Below the pieces are notes generated by a model. It made no database searches, had not been told where the DNA came from, and saw only the letters and a list, made by a program, of their open reading frames with translations. From positions 6,324,001 through 6,388,000 of the forward strand of contig NC_017093.1 in the NCBI RefSeq assembly GCF_000284295.1: 64,000 nt of DNA, written 5' to 3'. Shown in pieces: positions 43,087-51,983 of this stretch (position 1 is its first letter; every line of letters starts with the position of its first letter). Made by a program: the position numbers and the translations under genes. This DNA comes from Actinoplanes missouriensis 431 (GTDB taxonomy: Bacteria; Actinomycetota; Actinomycetes; Mycobacteriales; Micromonosporaceae).

Positions 43087-43875
43087 ATGCCGGTTCGTGC
43101 GCTCACCTTCGGAACTGTCGCGGAAGCCTACGAGCGCTACCGCCCCGACTACCCGCAACCGCTCTACGACCTGATCGCCGGCTACGCGGGCCACCCGATC
43201 CGCACCGCCGTCGAGATCGGCGCCGGCACCGGGAAGGCCACCCGCCTCCTCGCCGCCAACGGCGTCACCGTGACGGCCACCGAACCGGATCCCGCGATGC
43301 TCACGGAGCTGCGCCGGCACGTACCCTCCGATGTCATTCCGCTGCGGGCGGCGTTCGAGGATCTGACCACCGGCGACTACGACCTCTTCTACGCGGCCGC
43401 CGCCCTGCACTGGACGAACCCGGACGGCCGCTGGCAGCGCGTCGCGTCCCTGCTCGCGCCGGACGGCGTGGTCGCCGTCTTCGGCGGGCCGCTGCAGCTC
43501 ACCGACGCGGGTGTCGAAAGGGCCGTCCGGTCGGCCCGCGCGCCGTTCCTGGAGAGCGACGAGTTTCCCTCCCCGGACGGCACCGGACCGGACGCCGCGA
43601 TGCAGTGGCCCGGCACCGAACTGGAACGGTCACCACTGTTCACCGACGTCCGGCAGCACGTCATCGAGCGGCGCGTGACGATGACGGCGGAGGGGTTTCT
43701 CGGTCACCTCTCGACGGTCTCGGCGTACCTGGAAATCCCGCCCGCCCCGCGCGCCGAGGTGTTCCGCCGCATCGCGGACGTGCTGCCGGAGACCGTGGAG
43801 CTGACCGCGGATGTCTTCGTCCACCTGGCCCGCCGCAGTTCCGAGAACCCCGCCACGCTTTCCGGAGACGATTGA
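43087..43875 (+). CDS. Class I SAM-dependent methyltransferase
   Basis: The 262-aa protein has the class I methyltransferase fold: AVEIGAGTGKATRLLAANG is the SAM-binding motif I, TVTATEPDPAM is motif II with the acidic residue binding the ribose, and YDLFYAAAALHWTNPDG is motif IV-V of the UbiE/Methyltransf_11 type. The N-terminal FGTVAEAYERYRPDYP is the standard lead of this family. The substrate is unknown. It starts 50 bases after the antitoxin gene but has no clear ribosome site. Confidence 0.88.
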   Translation: MPVRALTFGTVAEAYERYRPDYPQPLYDLIAGYAGHPIRTAVEIGAGTGKATRLLAANGVTVTATEPDPAMLTELRRHVPSDVIPLRAAFEDLTTGDYDLFYAAAALHWTNPDGRWQRVASLLAPDGVVAVFGGPLQLTDAGVERAVRSARAPFLESDEFPSPDGTGPDAAMQWPGTELERSPLFTDVRQHVIERRVTMTAEGFLGHLSTVSAYLEIPPAPRAEVFRRIADVLPETVELTADVFVHLARRSSENPATLSGDD

Positions 43876-43920
43876 TCGACAGGTGCCCACGAGGGCGTGG
43901 CGGGCGATACGCTGCCAACC

Positions 43921-45186
43921 ATGCTGAACGCCGCTGACCAGGCGACTGTGGACCGGGCGAGAGACAGAGCGTTCGCGCTGGTCCATGACAATGTGGGAGC
44001 GGCGGGAATGCGGGCAGGCGGCGCCGCGTACCCCCAGGTCTGGGTCCGCGACGCGGTGATCACCGGGCTGGGGCTGGCGGCGATCGGTGACGAGGCCGGG
44101 CGGCGGCTGCTGCGCCGGTCGATGGAATCAGCCGGGCGCATGCAGTCCCGTCTCGGCCGGATCCCGAACCATGTCTACGCTCCGGACCCGGATGCGGAAC
44201 TGGTCGCCGACACGATGTTCGCCGGCGCGGTCGACGCTTCGCTGTGGTACATCGTCGCCCAATACGTTCTCGGCGACGAGACCGACGCGGCGACCGATGA
44301 GACGGTCACCCGCGCCTACCGCTGGCTCGAGCACCAGGATGTCAACGAGTGCGGCCTGCTGGAGGTCCACGAGTCGATGGACTGGGCGGACCTGTTCGCC
44401 AACCGCTACAACTCGCTGCTGCCCAACGTGTTGTGGTACGCGGCCAACCGTTGCATGGCGGCGATAGCTCGGCGCAACGGCCGGGACGGGGACGAGTTCG
44501 ACACTCGGGCCGAAGGCATCCGGTTCCGGATCAATCAGCTGCTCTGGGTCGGTCCGGAGGTGCAACGCGACACGACGTGGATCCACGAGAACAGGCTGGA
44601 ATGGGAGTACCCGACACAGCTGGTGGACACCGTGCTGGGACATCGCCCCTACTATCTGCCCTACATGGCCTTCCGAGAATTCGGGGACCGCTTCGACACC
44701 CTCGGAAACCTCCTGGCCATTCTCTTCGGGGTGGCCGACAGCTCACAGGCCGATCGCATCCTGGACTATGCCCGGGGGGTGGGCCTGGACGAGCCGTGGC
44801 CGGTGAAGGCGTGCTGGCCGCCCATCACCGAGGCCGACAAGGACTGGCGGGAGTACTACCGGCTGTACAACCTCAATTACCCGCACCAGTACCACAACGG
44901 CGGGGCGTGGCCATTCCTCGGCGGGTTCTATGTGGCCGCGCTCGTCGCGGCCAAGCGGCCGGACGAGGCGGAGACGGCGCTGCTGCGCCTCGCCCTGATG
45001 AACCGGGAGGGCCGCGACCAGGAATGGGAGTTCAACGAGTGGTTCCACGGCCTGTCCGGGCGCCCGATGGGTCATCAGCGGCAGAGCTGGTCGGCGGGAA
45101 TGTTCCTGTACGCGGCGGAAGCGGTCACTCGTCAGGCACCGGTTTTCTTCGGGCATCGTGGCCGCTGGAGCCTTCCTTCCACGTGA
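43921..45186 (+). CDS. Glycoside hydrolase, alkaline/neutral invertase-like (GH100)
   Basis: The protein (421 aa from ATG 43921; a GTG at 43897 would add eight residues) is an (alpha/alpha)6-barrel enzyme. The likely catalytic acids lie in VWVRDAVITGLG (Asp, near residue 43) and EWEFNEWFHGLSG (Glu, near 380), as in GH100 invertases. Other shared segments are HESMDWADLF, YNSLLPNVLWY, WPPITEADKDWREYY and HNGGAWPFLGGFYV. The sugar specificity (sucrose or another oligosaccharide) is not provable from sequence. Its last 62 bases overlap the convergent gene at 45125. Confidence 0.82.
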   Translation: MLNAADQATVDRARDRAFALVHDNVGAAGMRAGGAAYPQVWVRDAVITGLGLAAIGDEAGRRLLRRSMESAGRMQSRLGRIPNHVYAPDPDAELVADTMFAGAVDASLWYIVAQYVLGDETDAATDETVTRAYRWLEHQDVNECGLLEVHESMDWADLFANRYNSLLPNVLWYAANRCMAAIARRNGRDGDEFDTRAEGIRFRINQLLWVGPEVQRDTTWIHENRLEWEYPTQLVDTVLGHRPYYLPYMAFREFGDRFDTLGNLLAILFGVADSSQADRILDYARGVGLDEPWPVKACWPPITEADKDWREYYRLYNLNYPHQYHNGGAWPFLGGFYVAALVAAKRPDEAETALLRLALMNREGRDQEWEFNEWFHGLSGRPMGHQRQSWSAGMFLYAAEAVTRQAPVFFGHRGRWSLPST

Positions 45187-45694
45187 AGGAGAGCCAGAAC
45201 AGCACAGCTGTCACCAGGCACGCGAGCACGAACAGCGCGATCACCGGCCCGTGCGGCGGCCGCACACCAAGGCTTGCCACCACCGCGATGAGCGCGCTGA
45301 TCGCGAAGATCGCTCGCACGCCCCAGAAGCCGATGCGGTACTTCGGAAAGGGGTTTGCCTGAACGAACGTCTCCCACCCGAATCGCCTCTTGTCGCCGAC
45401 GATCTCCTCCTTCTCCCGGATGTACGCGGCGCATCGGCACACGCTGTGGGCGTGGTTCATCCAGGAGACGCCGAGAATGAGCGCCAGGATCGGATGGACC
45501 AGGACGATGGCCGGATTCTTCGCCTGAAAGCCGACGGAAAGCACCGTTCCGAACGCCACCACGGTGAGCGCGATCAGCTGGCCCTGCATCTCGATGAGCT
45601 TGAGAATCTCCGTGCGCAGACTCTCGTATTCGGCGATCGCAAAGCTCTCCGCGAGAGGTGCCTTGTCGCCCACCGGTTTTTCAGCGATCGTCAT
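45125..45694 (-). CDS. Membrane protein of unknown function (189 aa)
   Basis: Starting at the ATG at 45694, the protein has a cytoplasmic N-terminal helix (YESLRTEILKLIEMQGQL), four membrane helices in two pairs and a basic cytoplasmic loop (YIREKEEIVGDKRRFGWE) between the pairs. This two-pair layout with an N-terminal oligomerising helix is seen in several uncharacterised membrane proteins. I do not recognise a specific family. It runs convergent to the GH100-like gene with a 62-base overlap, which is unusual for the region. Confidence 0.75.
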   Translation of the reverse strand: MTIAEKPVGDKAPLAESFAIAEYESLRTEILKLIEMQGQLIALTVVAFGTVLSVGFQAKNPAIVLVHPILALILGVSWMNHAHSVCRCAAYIREKEEIVGDKRRFGWETFVQANPFPKYRIGFWGVRAIFAISALIAVVASLGVRPPHGPVIALFVLACLVTAVLFWLSFTWKEGSSGHDARRKPVPDE

Positions 45695-45796
45695 GGGACG
45701 CTCCGACCTGGCCGCTCGATGCTGGTCAACTCCCGCAAGGTCGCATGCCGGTGCCCGTGCGCGCCGGGTTGAGTCCATGATTCGACAGCCTTCGAC

Positions 45797-45825
45797 CGGT
45801 GGGCACGCGCCAAGCGTGCCCACCG
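45797..45825 (-). terminator. Hairpin terminator of the alkaline phosphatase gene
   Basis: A 12-bp perfect stem (CGGTGGGCACGC and complement) with a GCCAA loop is six bases past the phosphatase stop codon on the minus strand. Confidence 0.75.
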
Positions 45826-45831
45826 TCGTAC

Positions 45832-47085
45832 CTATGACGTCAGAAGGGGTTGAAGGACTTCGTGCACATACGTGTTCGGGTGCTTGCCGGTGAACCGCTC
45901 GGCGTACGGGCCGAACGCGGTGACCGGGACGTCCTGGCCGGTGTGACCGTCGGTCGTCCAGTCGATGAAGAACTCGAAGCCGGTGCCCTTGACCGGGAAC
46001 GGCCCGTCCTCGGCGACCGACTCGTCGTCGGCGTCCACGTCCTCGACGGCCAGGCCGCCGGTCTCGTGGTCGCCGGTCACCACGACCAGGGTGTCCCGGT
46101 GGTTGGCGGCGTACGCCCGGGCCACCGCGACCGCCCTGTCGAGCTCACCCATCGCCTGCAGGGTACGGCGGGCGTTGTTGCGGTGCGCGAACTCGTCGAC
46201 CGCCTCCTCCTCGACCAGCAGGAAGAAACCGTCCCGGTCGGTGGAGAGGTTCTCCAGGGCCTTCTTCGTCATCGTGGAGAGGCTGACCACCGGGTCGTAG
46301 ACGTCGCCCTCGCCCTCGGCCCGCTGCTGGAACATCTCCTGGTTGGCGAAGAGGCCGAGCAGTTTGCCCCGCCCGGCGGAGGCCAGCTGGGCGGGCGTGG
46401 AGACGTATCGGTAGCCGGCGGCCCGCGCCTGCGCGATCAGGTTGCCCTTGGTGCCCCGGCTGCCCTCGGTGGGGTCCTCGGCGGGCTGGTCCGGGTAGGC
46501 GCCCGGGGTGCCGGCCGGCAGCCACCAGTCCTCGCCGCCGCCGAGGATGACGTCTGGCTTGGAGGCCTCGAGGTACTGCCTGGCGATGTCGTCCTGCGCC
46601 GCGCGGTCGAGTGAGTTCGAGAAGAACGCCGCCGGACTCGCGTCGGTGACCTGCGCGGTGGTCACCAGCCCGGTCGCCTTGCCGGCCCGTTTCGCCTCCG
46701 CGCCCAGGACCGGCAGCGGGTTGCCGTCCGGGTCGACGCTTATCGCGCCGTTGTAGGTGGCCACGCCGGTCGCCCACGCGCTCGCCCCGGCCGCCGAGTC
46801 GGTGATCGCCGATTCCGGGTCGTCCGGGCTGGTGGTGAGCTGGCCGGAGACCGGGAGCCGGTCCATCGTGAGTTGCCCGTCGAGACCGGCGTAGTAGAGG
46901 CGGGCGGCCTCGCGGTGGGCGGCGGCCATGCCGTCCCCGTTGATGAAGATGACGTTCTTGACCGCGGGTGGTCTCGGCTTCCCCGCGCCGGCCTCGGTCA
47001 CCGGGTTGACCAGGCTGAGCCCGGCGGCCGCCACCATTCCCGCCACGACCGGCGCCGCGAGCCAGCGCACAGTGCGAACCTGCAT
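45832..47085 (-). CDS. Secreted alkaline phosphatase (PhoA family)
   Basis: AGGAGGAG precedes the ATG. The 417-aa precursor starts with a signal peptide (residues 1-32). The family motifs are NVIFINGDGMA (first metal ligands), the nucleophile in ITDSAAGASAWATG, LVEEEAVDEFAHRNN and TGDHETGGLA (Asp and two His metal ligands), and DGHTGQDVPV (last His). So the two zinc and one magnesium ligands all seem present. It releases phosphate from organic esters outside the cell. It is likely to be phosphate-regulated, but no clear PHO box was found in the 160 bases upstream. Confidence 0.9.
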   Translation of the reverse strand: MQVRTVRWLAAPVVAGMVAAAGLSLVNPVTEAGAGKPRPPAVKNVIFINGDGMAAAHREAARLYYAGLDGQLTMDRLPVSGQLTTSPDDPESAITDSAAGASAWATGVATYNGAISVDPDGNPLPVLGAEAKRAGKATGLVTTAQVTDASPAAFFSNSLDRAAQDDIARQYLEASKPDVILGGGEDWWLPAGTPGAYPDQPAEDPTEGSRGTKGNLIAQARAAGYRYVSTPAQLASAGRGKLLGLFANQEMFQQRAEGEGDVYDPVVSLSTMTKKALENLSTDRDGFFLLVEEEAVDEFAHRNNARRTLQAMGELDRAVAVARAYAANHRDTLVVVTGDHETGGLAVEDVDADDESVAEDGPFPVKGTGFEFFIDWTTDGHTGQDVPVTAFGPYAERFTGKHPNTYVHEVLQPLLTS

Positions 47086-47244
47086 GTCTCCTCCTACAGC
47101 ATCAGCGATGTATCGGGAGGCCCGCCCCCGCAGGGATGGGCGTCGATGTCAGTAAACGCCACACCACGATTGATCGCTCGGTCCCGGCGAAGCGGGAGCC
47201 TGCCGAGCAGGCCTGACCACTCTGGCCGGGCGCGCGGTCGTGTG

Positions 47245-47988
47245 TCACGGGCGGAAGCTGGACCGGTACTCGGTCGGGGTACGGCCGGTGAGCCGGCGGA
47301 ACGCCGCGTTGAACGCCGACAGCGAGGTGTACCCGACGGCGAAGGCGATCCGGGTGATCGGGGTGTCGCCGGCCGCCAGCTCCTCGATCGCCCGCAGCAC
47401 CCGCATCCGGCGCAGCACGTCCCGCCACGTCATCCGGGTCTCGTCGGCGAAGCGCCGGGCCAGCGACCGGGGCGCCAGCCCGACCAGCTCCGCGATCTGC
47501 TCGAATCGGACCTGCTCACCGAGGCGCTCCTCGGTCAGGAGCAGGGCGCGCCGCAGCTCCGGGGACGAACCGGCCGGCACGACGACCGGGCTGGGCCGCT
47601 CGGCCAGCCGCCACGTGACGGCGGCGAGGGTGGTGAACAGGGTTACCCCGTACCCCTGGGAAGGGTCTTTGATCTCGGAGCACTCGGCGAGCAGAGCGCG
47701 GGCGAGCGGGCTGAGGTCGAACACCGTCAGCGCCGCCGGTGGACTCGGCGTGATCGCGGGATCGAAGAGGACCGACGCGGTGGTGACCGGCTGCGGAATG
47801 CTCACCCGGATCGCCCGGCCCGCCTCGATCAGCGCGGCCCGGGCCGGCGGCAGCAGCCACGACTGCCCGCCGGCCTCGAGCCGCAACGCCCCCGCCGAGG
47901 CGCAGAGCAGGTAGTGCCGGTCCACGCACAGCTCGCGGGCGGGTTCACGCGGGAACGTGCGGACGAAGCTGTACGCCACCGGTGTCAT
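47245..47988 (-). CDS. AraC-family transcriptional regulator
   Basis: The start is the ATG at 47988, 19 bases after the stop of the monooxygenase-like gene; a longer frame would overlap it. The 247-aa protein has an N-terminal cupin-like effector domain (HYLLCASAGALRLEAGGQSW) and a C-terminal AraC double HTH (FEQIAELVGLAPRSLARRF and ITRIAFAVGYTSLSAFNAAFRR). Translation distance suggests co-transcription with the small monooxygenase gene upstream, which it may control. Effector unknown. Confidence 0.87.
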   Translation of the reverse strand: MTPVAYSFVRTFPREPARELCVDRHYLLCASAGALRLEAGGQSWLLPPARAALIEAGRAIRVSIPQPVTTASVLFDPAITPSPPAALTVFDLSPLARALLAECSEIKDPSQGYGVTLFTTLAAVTWRLAERPSPVVVPAGSSPELRRALLLTEERLGEQVRFEQIAELVGLAPRSLARRFADETRMTWRDVLRRMRVLRAIEELAAGDTPITRIAFAVGYTSLSAFNAAFRRLTGRTPTEYRSSFRP

Positions 47989-48007
47989 CGGAGACCGATC
48001 GTAGGAG

Positions 48008-48310
48008 TCAGCCGACCGTCTCCACCAGCTCCGCCCGGAACCTCCGGCTGACCGGCGGCTCACTCATCAGGGGCCGCAGCACCGCCCCCGACCGGGCGAA
48101 CGACTCCGATCGCTGATAGCCGGCGAACGACTCCTCGTCCGCCCACTCGTGCACCAGGGTCACGTGGTTCCGGTCGTCCCGGGCGGCGTAGACCCGGAAC
48201 GCGACATTGCCCGGCATGGCCCGGACCTGCTCGCCCTCCCGGTCGAGCTGGGCGAGCGCGGCCGCCCGGTCACCGGCCGCGGTGGCGAAATCGACGATGG
48301 CGATGAACAT
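48008..48310 (-). CDS. ABM-domain small monooxygenase (putative quinol monooxygenase)
   Basis: AAGGAGG is well placed before the ATG at 48310. The 100-aa protein is an antibiotic-biosynthesis-monooxygenase (ABM) fold: MFIAIVDFATAAGDRAAAL, PGNVAFRVYAARDDRNHVTLVHEW, ADEESFAGYQRSESF. Family members include cofactor-free quinol monooxygenases such as YgiN and polyketide monooxygenases. It is the first gene of a two-gene unit with the AraC regulator. Confidence 0.85.
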   Translation of the reverse strand: MFIAIVDFATAAGDRAAALAQLDREGEQVRAMPGNVAFRVYAARDDRNHVTLVHEWADEESFAGYQRSESFARSGAVLRPLMSEPPVSRRFRAELVETVG

Positions 48311-48454
48311 TCGTGCCTCCTTCATGTGATGGATCGATCCTCACCCGACGGTGGTGGCGCCGGCTCCCGCCGGCCGGACAGGTTCACGCTCGGGTCTGCC
48401 GACGCGGCCCGTTCCCGGCATGATGGGCGGTGACGACCTCGGAGGGAGCCCTCG

Positions 48455-49165
48455 ATGATCGGCACGCTGCGCACGGTGGTGCTCGACGCACCGGACATCC
48501 GGCGACTGGCCGCGTTCTACACCGCCCTCGGCGGGTGGACCGAGCGGTACACGGACGACGAGTGGATCGGCCTGCAGACCGGCGACGGGTGGCGGATCGC
48601 GATCCAGAGCAGCCCGGACCACGTACCCCCGCGATGGCCCGACCCGGAACGGCCGCAACAGGCCCACCTGGATCTGCGCGTGCCCGACCTCGCCGCCGGC
48701 GCGGCACGGGCGGTGGAGCTGGGCGCCACCCCGCTGCGCGAGAACGAGAACTGGCACACCCTGGCCGATCCGGCCGGCCACCCGTTCGACCTGTGCCTGT
48801 TCCCGGCGAACCCGGAGCCGACGCTGATGGGCGTCATGCTGGACTGCCCGGACGCGAAGGAGCTGAGCGGGTTCTACGCCGAGCTGCTGGGGAAGCCGGT
48901 CACGTATTCGGGCGACGGCATGGCGATGATCGGCGAAGAGGGCGCGCAGCCGATCATGTTCCAGCAGGTGGCGGATTATCGGGCGCCGCGGTGGCCGGAC
49001 CCGGCGTATCCGCAGCAGTTCCACCTGGATGTGACGGTTGATGACGTCGAGGTCGCGGAGCAGGGGGCGCTGAGGCTGGGTGCGACGAGGCTCCCCGAGG
49101 AGGGGGAGAATTGGCGGGTTTACACCGATCCGGCGGGAAAGCCGTTCTGCCTCTGCTGGGACTGA
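48455..49165 (+). CDS. Two-domain VOC-family protein (glyoxalase/bleomycin-resistance type)
   Basis: GGAGGGAGCC precedes the ATG. The 236-aa protein is a tandem of two VOC domains of about 115 residues: TVVLDAPDIRRLAAFYTALG and GVMLDCPDAKELSGFYAELLG start each half, and HLDLRVPDL and HLDVTVDDV carry the metal His of each. Each half ends in a DPAGHPFDLC or DPAGKPFCLC motif. The family includes extradiol dioxygenases, glyoxalase I and antibiotic-binding proteins. The substrate is unknown. It is divergent from the monooxygenase gene. Confidence 0.88.
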   Translation: MIGTLRTVVLDAPDIRRLAAFYTALGGWTERYTDDEWIGLQTGDGWRIAIQSSPDHVPPRWPDPERPQQAHLDLRVPDLAAGAARAVELGATPLRENENWHTLADPAGHPFDLCLFPANPEPTLMGVMLDCPDAKELSGFYAELLGKPVTYSGDGMAMIGEEGAQPIMFQQVADYRAPRWPDPAYPQQFHLDVTVDDVEVAEQGALRLGATRLPEEGENWRVYTDPAGKPFCLCWD

Positions 49166-49349
49166 TCCCGGGCCCCTGAATTCCATACGTAGGCACCGCG
49201 CACGGTGACGCCGGGCCGGCCACGCGCCGGGAACGCCGACAACGGGTCACACTCGGTGATGTTCACGATTCGCGGAGTGGTCGCCTAAACCCGCCATCCC
49301 GGCTGCCGATCAGCACGCCGACGGAACAGGTGCGACCTCGGAGGCGTCG

Positions 49350-50417
49350 GTGTTCACACGGTGGGCGGCATTGGGCACGGCAGTGGCCCTGTTGGCCGCG
49401 ACGGCCGGCTGCGGCAGCAGCGATGACGCGGCGGCGGCTGCGGCCCCGGCGAAGGGCACGATCGGGCTCGCCATGCCGACCAAGGCCTCGTCGCGCTGGA
49501 TCGCGGACGGCGACAACATGGTCAAGCAGTTCCAGCTGCTCGGCTACGGCACCGACATGCAGTACGCCGACGACGACGTGGACGTGCAGGTCAAGCAGAT
49601 CGACGAGATGATCGGCGCGAAGGTGAGCGCTCTGGTCGTCGGGGCGATCGACGGCACCGCGCTGAAGAGCGTGCTCGGCAAGGCGGCCCGCGCGGACATC
49701 CCGGTGATCGCCTATGACCGGCTGATCCGGGACAGCGGCGACGTCGACTACTACGCCACGTTCGACAACTTCAAGGTGGGCGTCGAGCAGGGCACCGCGA
49801 TCGTGGACGCCCTGAAGCTCACGTCGACGAAGAAGACCTTCAACCTGGAGCTGTTCGCCGGCTCACCGGACGACAACAACGCGACCTTCTTCTTCAACGG
49901 GGCGATGAGCGTGCTCACCCCGTACATCAAGAAGGGTGTTCTGAAGGTCCGCAGCGGCGAGACGAAGTTCGCCGAGGTCGCGACGATGCGCTGGGACGGG
50001 GCGGTCGCGCAGAAGCGGATGGCCGCACTGCTGGCGAAGAACAGCGACGTCGACGCCGTGCTCTCCCCCTACGACGGGATCAGCCGGGGCATCCTGGCCG
50101 CGTTCGCCGAGGCCAAGGCCGACCTGCCGGTGATCACCGGGCAGGACGCCGAGCTCGAGTCGGTGAAGCTGATCGCGAGCGGCGAGCAGACCGAGACCGT
50201 CTACAAGGACACCCGCGAACTCGCCAAGGTCGCCGTGCAGATGACCGACGCGCTGCTCAGCGACGAGAAGCCGATGGTCAACGACACCGAACAGTACGAC
50301 AACGGCGTCAAGACCGTGCCCACGTTCCTGCTGCAGCCGGTGAACGTCGACAAGTCCAACTACCAGCGCGTCCTCGTCGACGGCGGCTACTACACCGCCG
50401 CCCAGATCGGAGCATGA
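49350..50417 (+). CDS. Sugar-binding lipoprotein (periplasmic binding protein, ribose/xylose type)
   Basis: GGAGG is six bases before the GTG. The signal peptide ends in a lipobox (ATAGC, Cys at residue 21). The mature part is a type I periplasmic binding protein with the typical GTIGLAMPTKASSRWIADG start and the ISALVVGAIDGTAL-type segment, then DIPVIAYDRLIRDSGDVDYYATFDN and LSPYDGISRGILAAF, closest in style to ChvE/XylF sugar-binding proteins. The gene stops three bases before a chemoreceptor gene with no transporter genes near. So it may deliver a sugar signal to chemotaxis rather than to an ABC transporter. Confidence 0.86.
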   Translation: MFTRWAALGTAVALLAATAGCGSSDDAAAAAAPAKGTIGLAMPTKASSRWIADGDNMVKQFQLLGYGTDMQYADDDVDVQVKQIDEMIGAKVSALVVGAIDGTALKSVLGKAARADIPVIAYDRLIRDSGDVDYYATFDNFKVGVEQGTAIVDALKLTSTKKTFNLELFAGSPDDNNATFFFNGAMSVLTPYIKKGVLKVRSGETKFAEVATMRWDGAVAQKRMAALLAKNSDVDAVLSPYDGISRGILAAFAEAKADLPVITGQDAELESVKLIASGEQTETVYKDTRELAKVAVQMTDALLSDEKPMVNDTEQYDNGVKTVPTFLLQPVNVDKSNYQRVLVDGGYYTAAQIGA

Positions 50418-50420
50418 GCG

Positions 50421-51983
50421 ATGCTGAGCAACACTCCCGTCTGGGCGAAGCTCACCGGGCTGGTCACGGCCGGCCTGTGTGCCGTCGGCACCTGCGTCGG
50501 CGTCACGCTCTACACCAACCACGTCGCCTCGGACACCTCGGACCGGCTGGCGAACCTGAACACCGCCAGCGCCCTGGTGCTGCGCCTGGACCGGATCGCC
50601 AGCGATCTGAAGGTCAACGGCCTGCAGGCGATCACCCGGGACGACCCGGAGACGCAGGCCGCGCTGCTGGACGCCCAGCTCAAGCAGGCGGGCACGCTGC
50701 TCGACCAGCTCGACGGCGTCGCCCTGCCCAGTGAGCTGGACGCCGCCGTCACCCGGATCCGCACCGCCTACACCGACTACAGCGACGTCGTCGCACGCTA
50801 CGTCGCCGGCGCCGAGGCCGACCAGGCGTCGGCCCGGCTGGCCTGGGAGCAGATCGACGTCGACAACTACCTGACCAGTGCGGTGCTCGCCAACGAGCGC
50901 GCGCTGTTCGCGTCCACGATCGCGCAGGCCGAGGCGGACGCGGCGACCAGCCGGGACCGGGCGCAACTGATCCTGCTCGGCACCGCTCTGGCCGCCGCGA
51001 TCCTGCTCTGCGTGCTGGCCCGGATCATCGTCACCTCGATCACCCGGCCGTTGCAGCGGGTCCGCACGGCGCTCGGCGCGATGGCCGGCGGCGACCTCAC
51101 GGTCACCGCCGACGTGACGTCCGGCGACGAGGTGGGACAGATGGCGCGGGCGCTGGACGAGGCGCAGGCCAACATGCGTACCGTGGTGGCGCAGGCCGCC
51201 GCCTCCGCACGCACCCTGGCCACCGCCGCCGAGGAGATGACGTCCACGGCCGGCGCGATCGCCGACACCGCCCGCGGCTCCTCCGAGCAGGCCCGCGACG
51301 TGTCCGGCACGGCGGCCGTGGTCTCGGCGAACGTGGGAGCGGTCGCGGCCGGCGCGCAGGAGATGGCCGAGTCGATCCGGGAGATCTCGCAGAGCACCGC
51401 GCAGGCCGCGCAGGTCGCCAACCAGGCGGTCGCGGTGGCCCGGTCCACCAGCGCGCACATCGACAAGCTGGGCACCTCGTCGGCGGAGATCGCCAGCGTG
51501 GTCCAGGCGATCACCAGCATCGCCGAGCAGACGAACCTGCTGGCGCTGAACGCGACGATCGAGGCGGCCCGCGCCGGTGACGCCGGCAAGGGGTTCGCGG
51601 TGGTCGCGAGCGAGGTCAAGGACCTCTCCCAGGAGACCGCGCGGGCCACCGAGGACATCACCCGCCGGGTCGCCGCGATCCAGGCGGACACGGCCGGCGC
51701 GGTGGAGGCGATCAGCCAGATCACCGCGGTGATCGAGCAGATCAACGATCACCAGGCGACGATCGCGGCCGCCGTGGAGGAACAGACCGCCACGACGGCC
51801 GAGATGAACCGCAGCATCACCGCGGTGGCCGACGGCGCCGGTGACATCGCCGGCGGTGTGGCCGGGCTGGCGTCCGCGTCGGAGAGCACGACCGCGGGCA
51901 TGACCCAGTCGCGTCAGGCGATCGGCGAGCTCAGCACGATGGCGAACGAGCTGCAGACGCTCGTCGCGCGGTTCAGAGTTTAG
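50421..51983 (+). CDS. Methyl-accepting chemotaxis protein, coupled to a sugar-binding protein
   Basis: The ATG lies four bases after the binding-protein stop. The 520-aa receptor has a first membrane helix (residues 10-30), an extracytoplasmic four-helix sensor (about 35-180), a second helix (about 190-210), a HAMP domain (SITRPLQRVRTALGAMAGGDL) and a methyl-accepting coiled coil with the tip SIAEQTNLLALNATIEAARAG. Its signalling half is very like that of the receptor at 11010, while the sensors differ. Gene order implies that it senses the sugar-loaded lipoprotein. The stop overlaps the convergent RTX gene by 11 bases. Confidence 0.92.
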   Translation: MLSNTPVWAKLTGLVTAGLCAVGTCVGVTLYTNHVASDTSDRLANLNTASALVLRLDRIASDLKVNGLQAITRDDPETQAALLDAQLKQAGTLLDQLDGVALPSELDAAVTRIRTAYTDYSDVVARYVAGAEADQASARLAWEQIDVDNYLTSAVLANERALFASTIAQAEADAATSRDRAQLILLGTALAAAILLCVLARIIVTSITRPLQRVRTALGAMAGGDLTVTADVTSGDEVGQMARALDEAQANMRTVVAQAAASARTLATAAEEMTSTAGAIADTARGSSEQARDVSGTAAVVSANVGAVAAGAQEMAESIREISQSTAQAAQVANQAVAVARSTSAHIDKLGTSSAEIASVVQAITSIAEQTNLLALNATIEAARAGDAGKGFAVVASEVKDLSQETARATEDITRRVAAIQADTAGAVEAISQITAVIEQINDHQATIAAAVEEQTATTAEMNRSITAVADGAGDIAGGVAGLASASESTTAGMTQSRQAIGELSTMANELQTLVARFRV

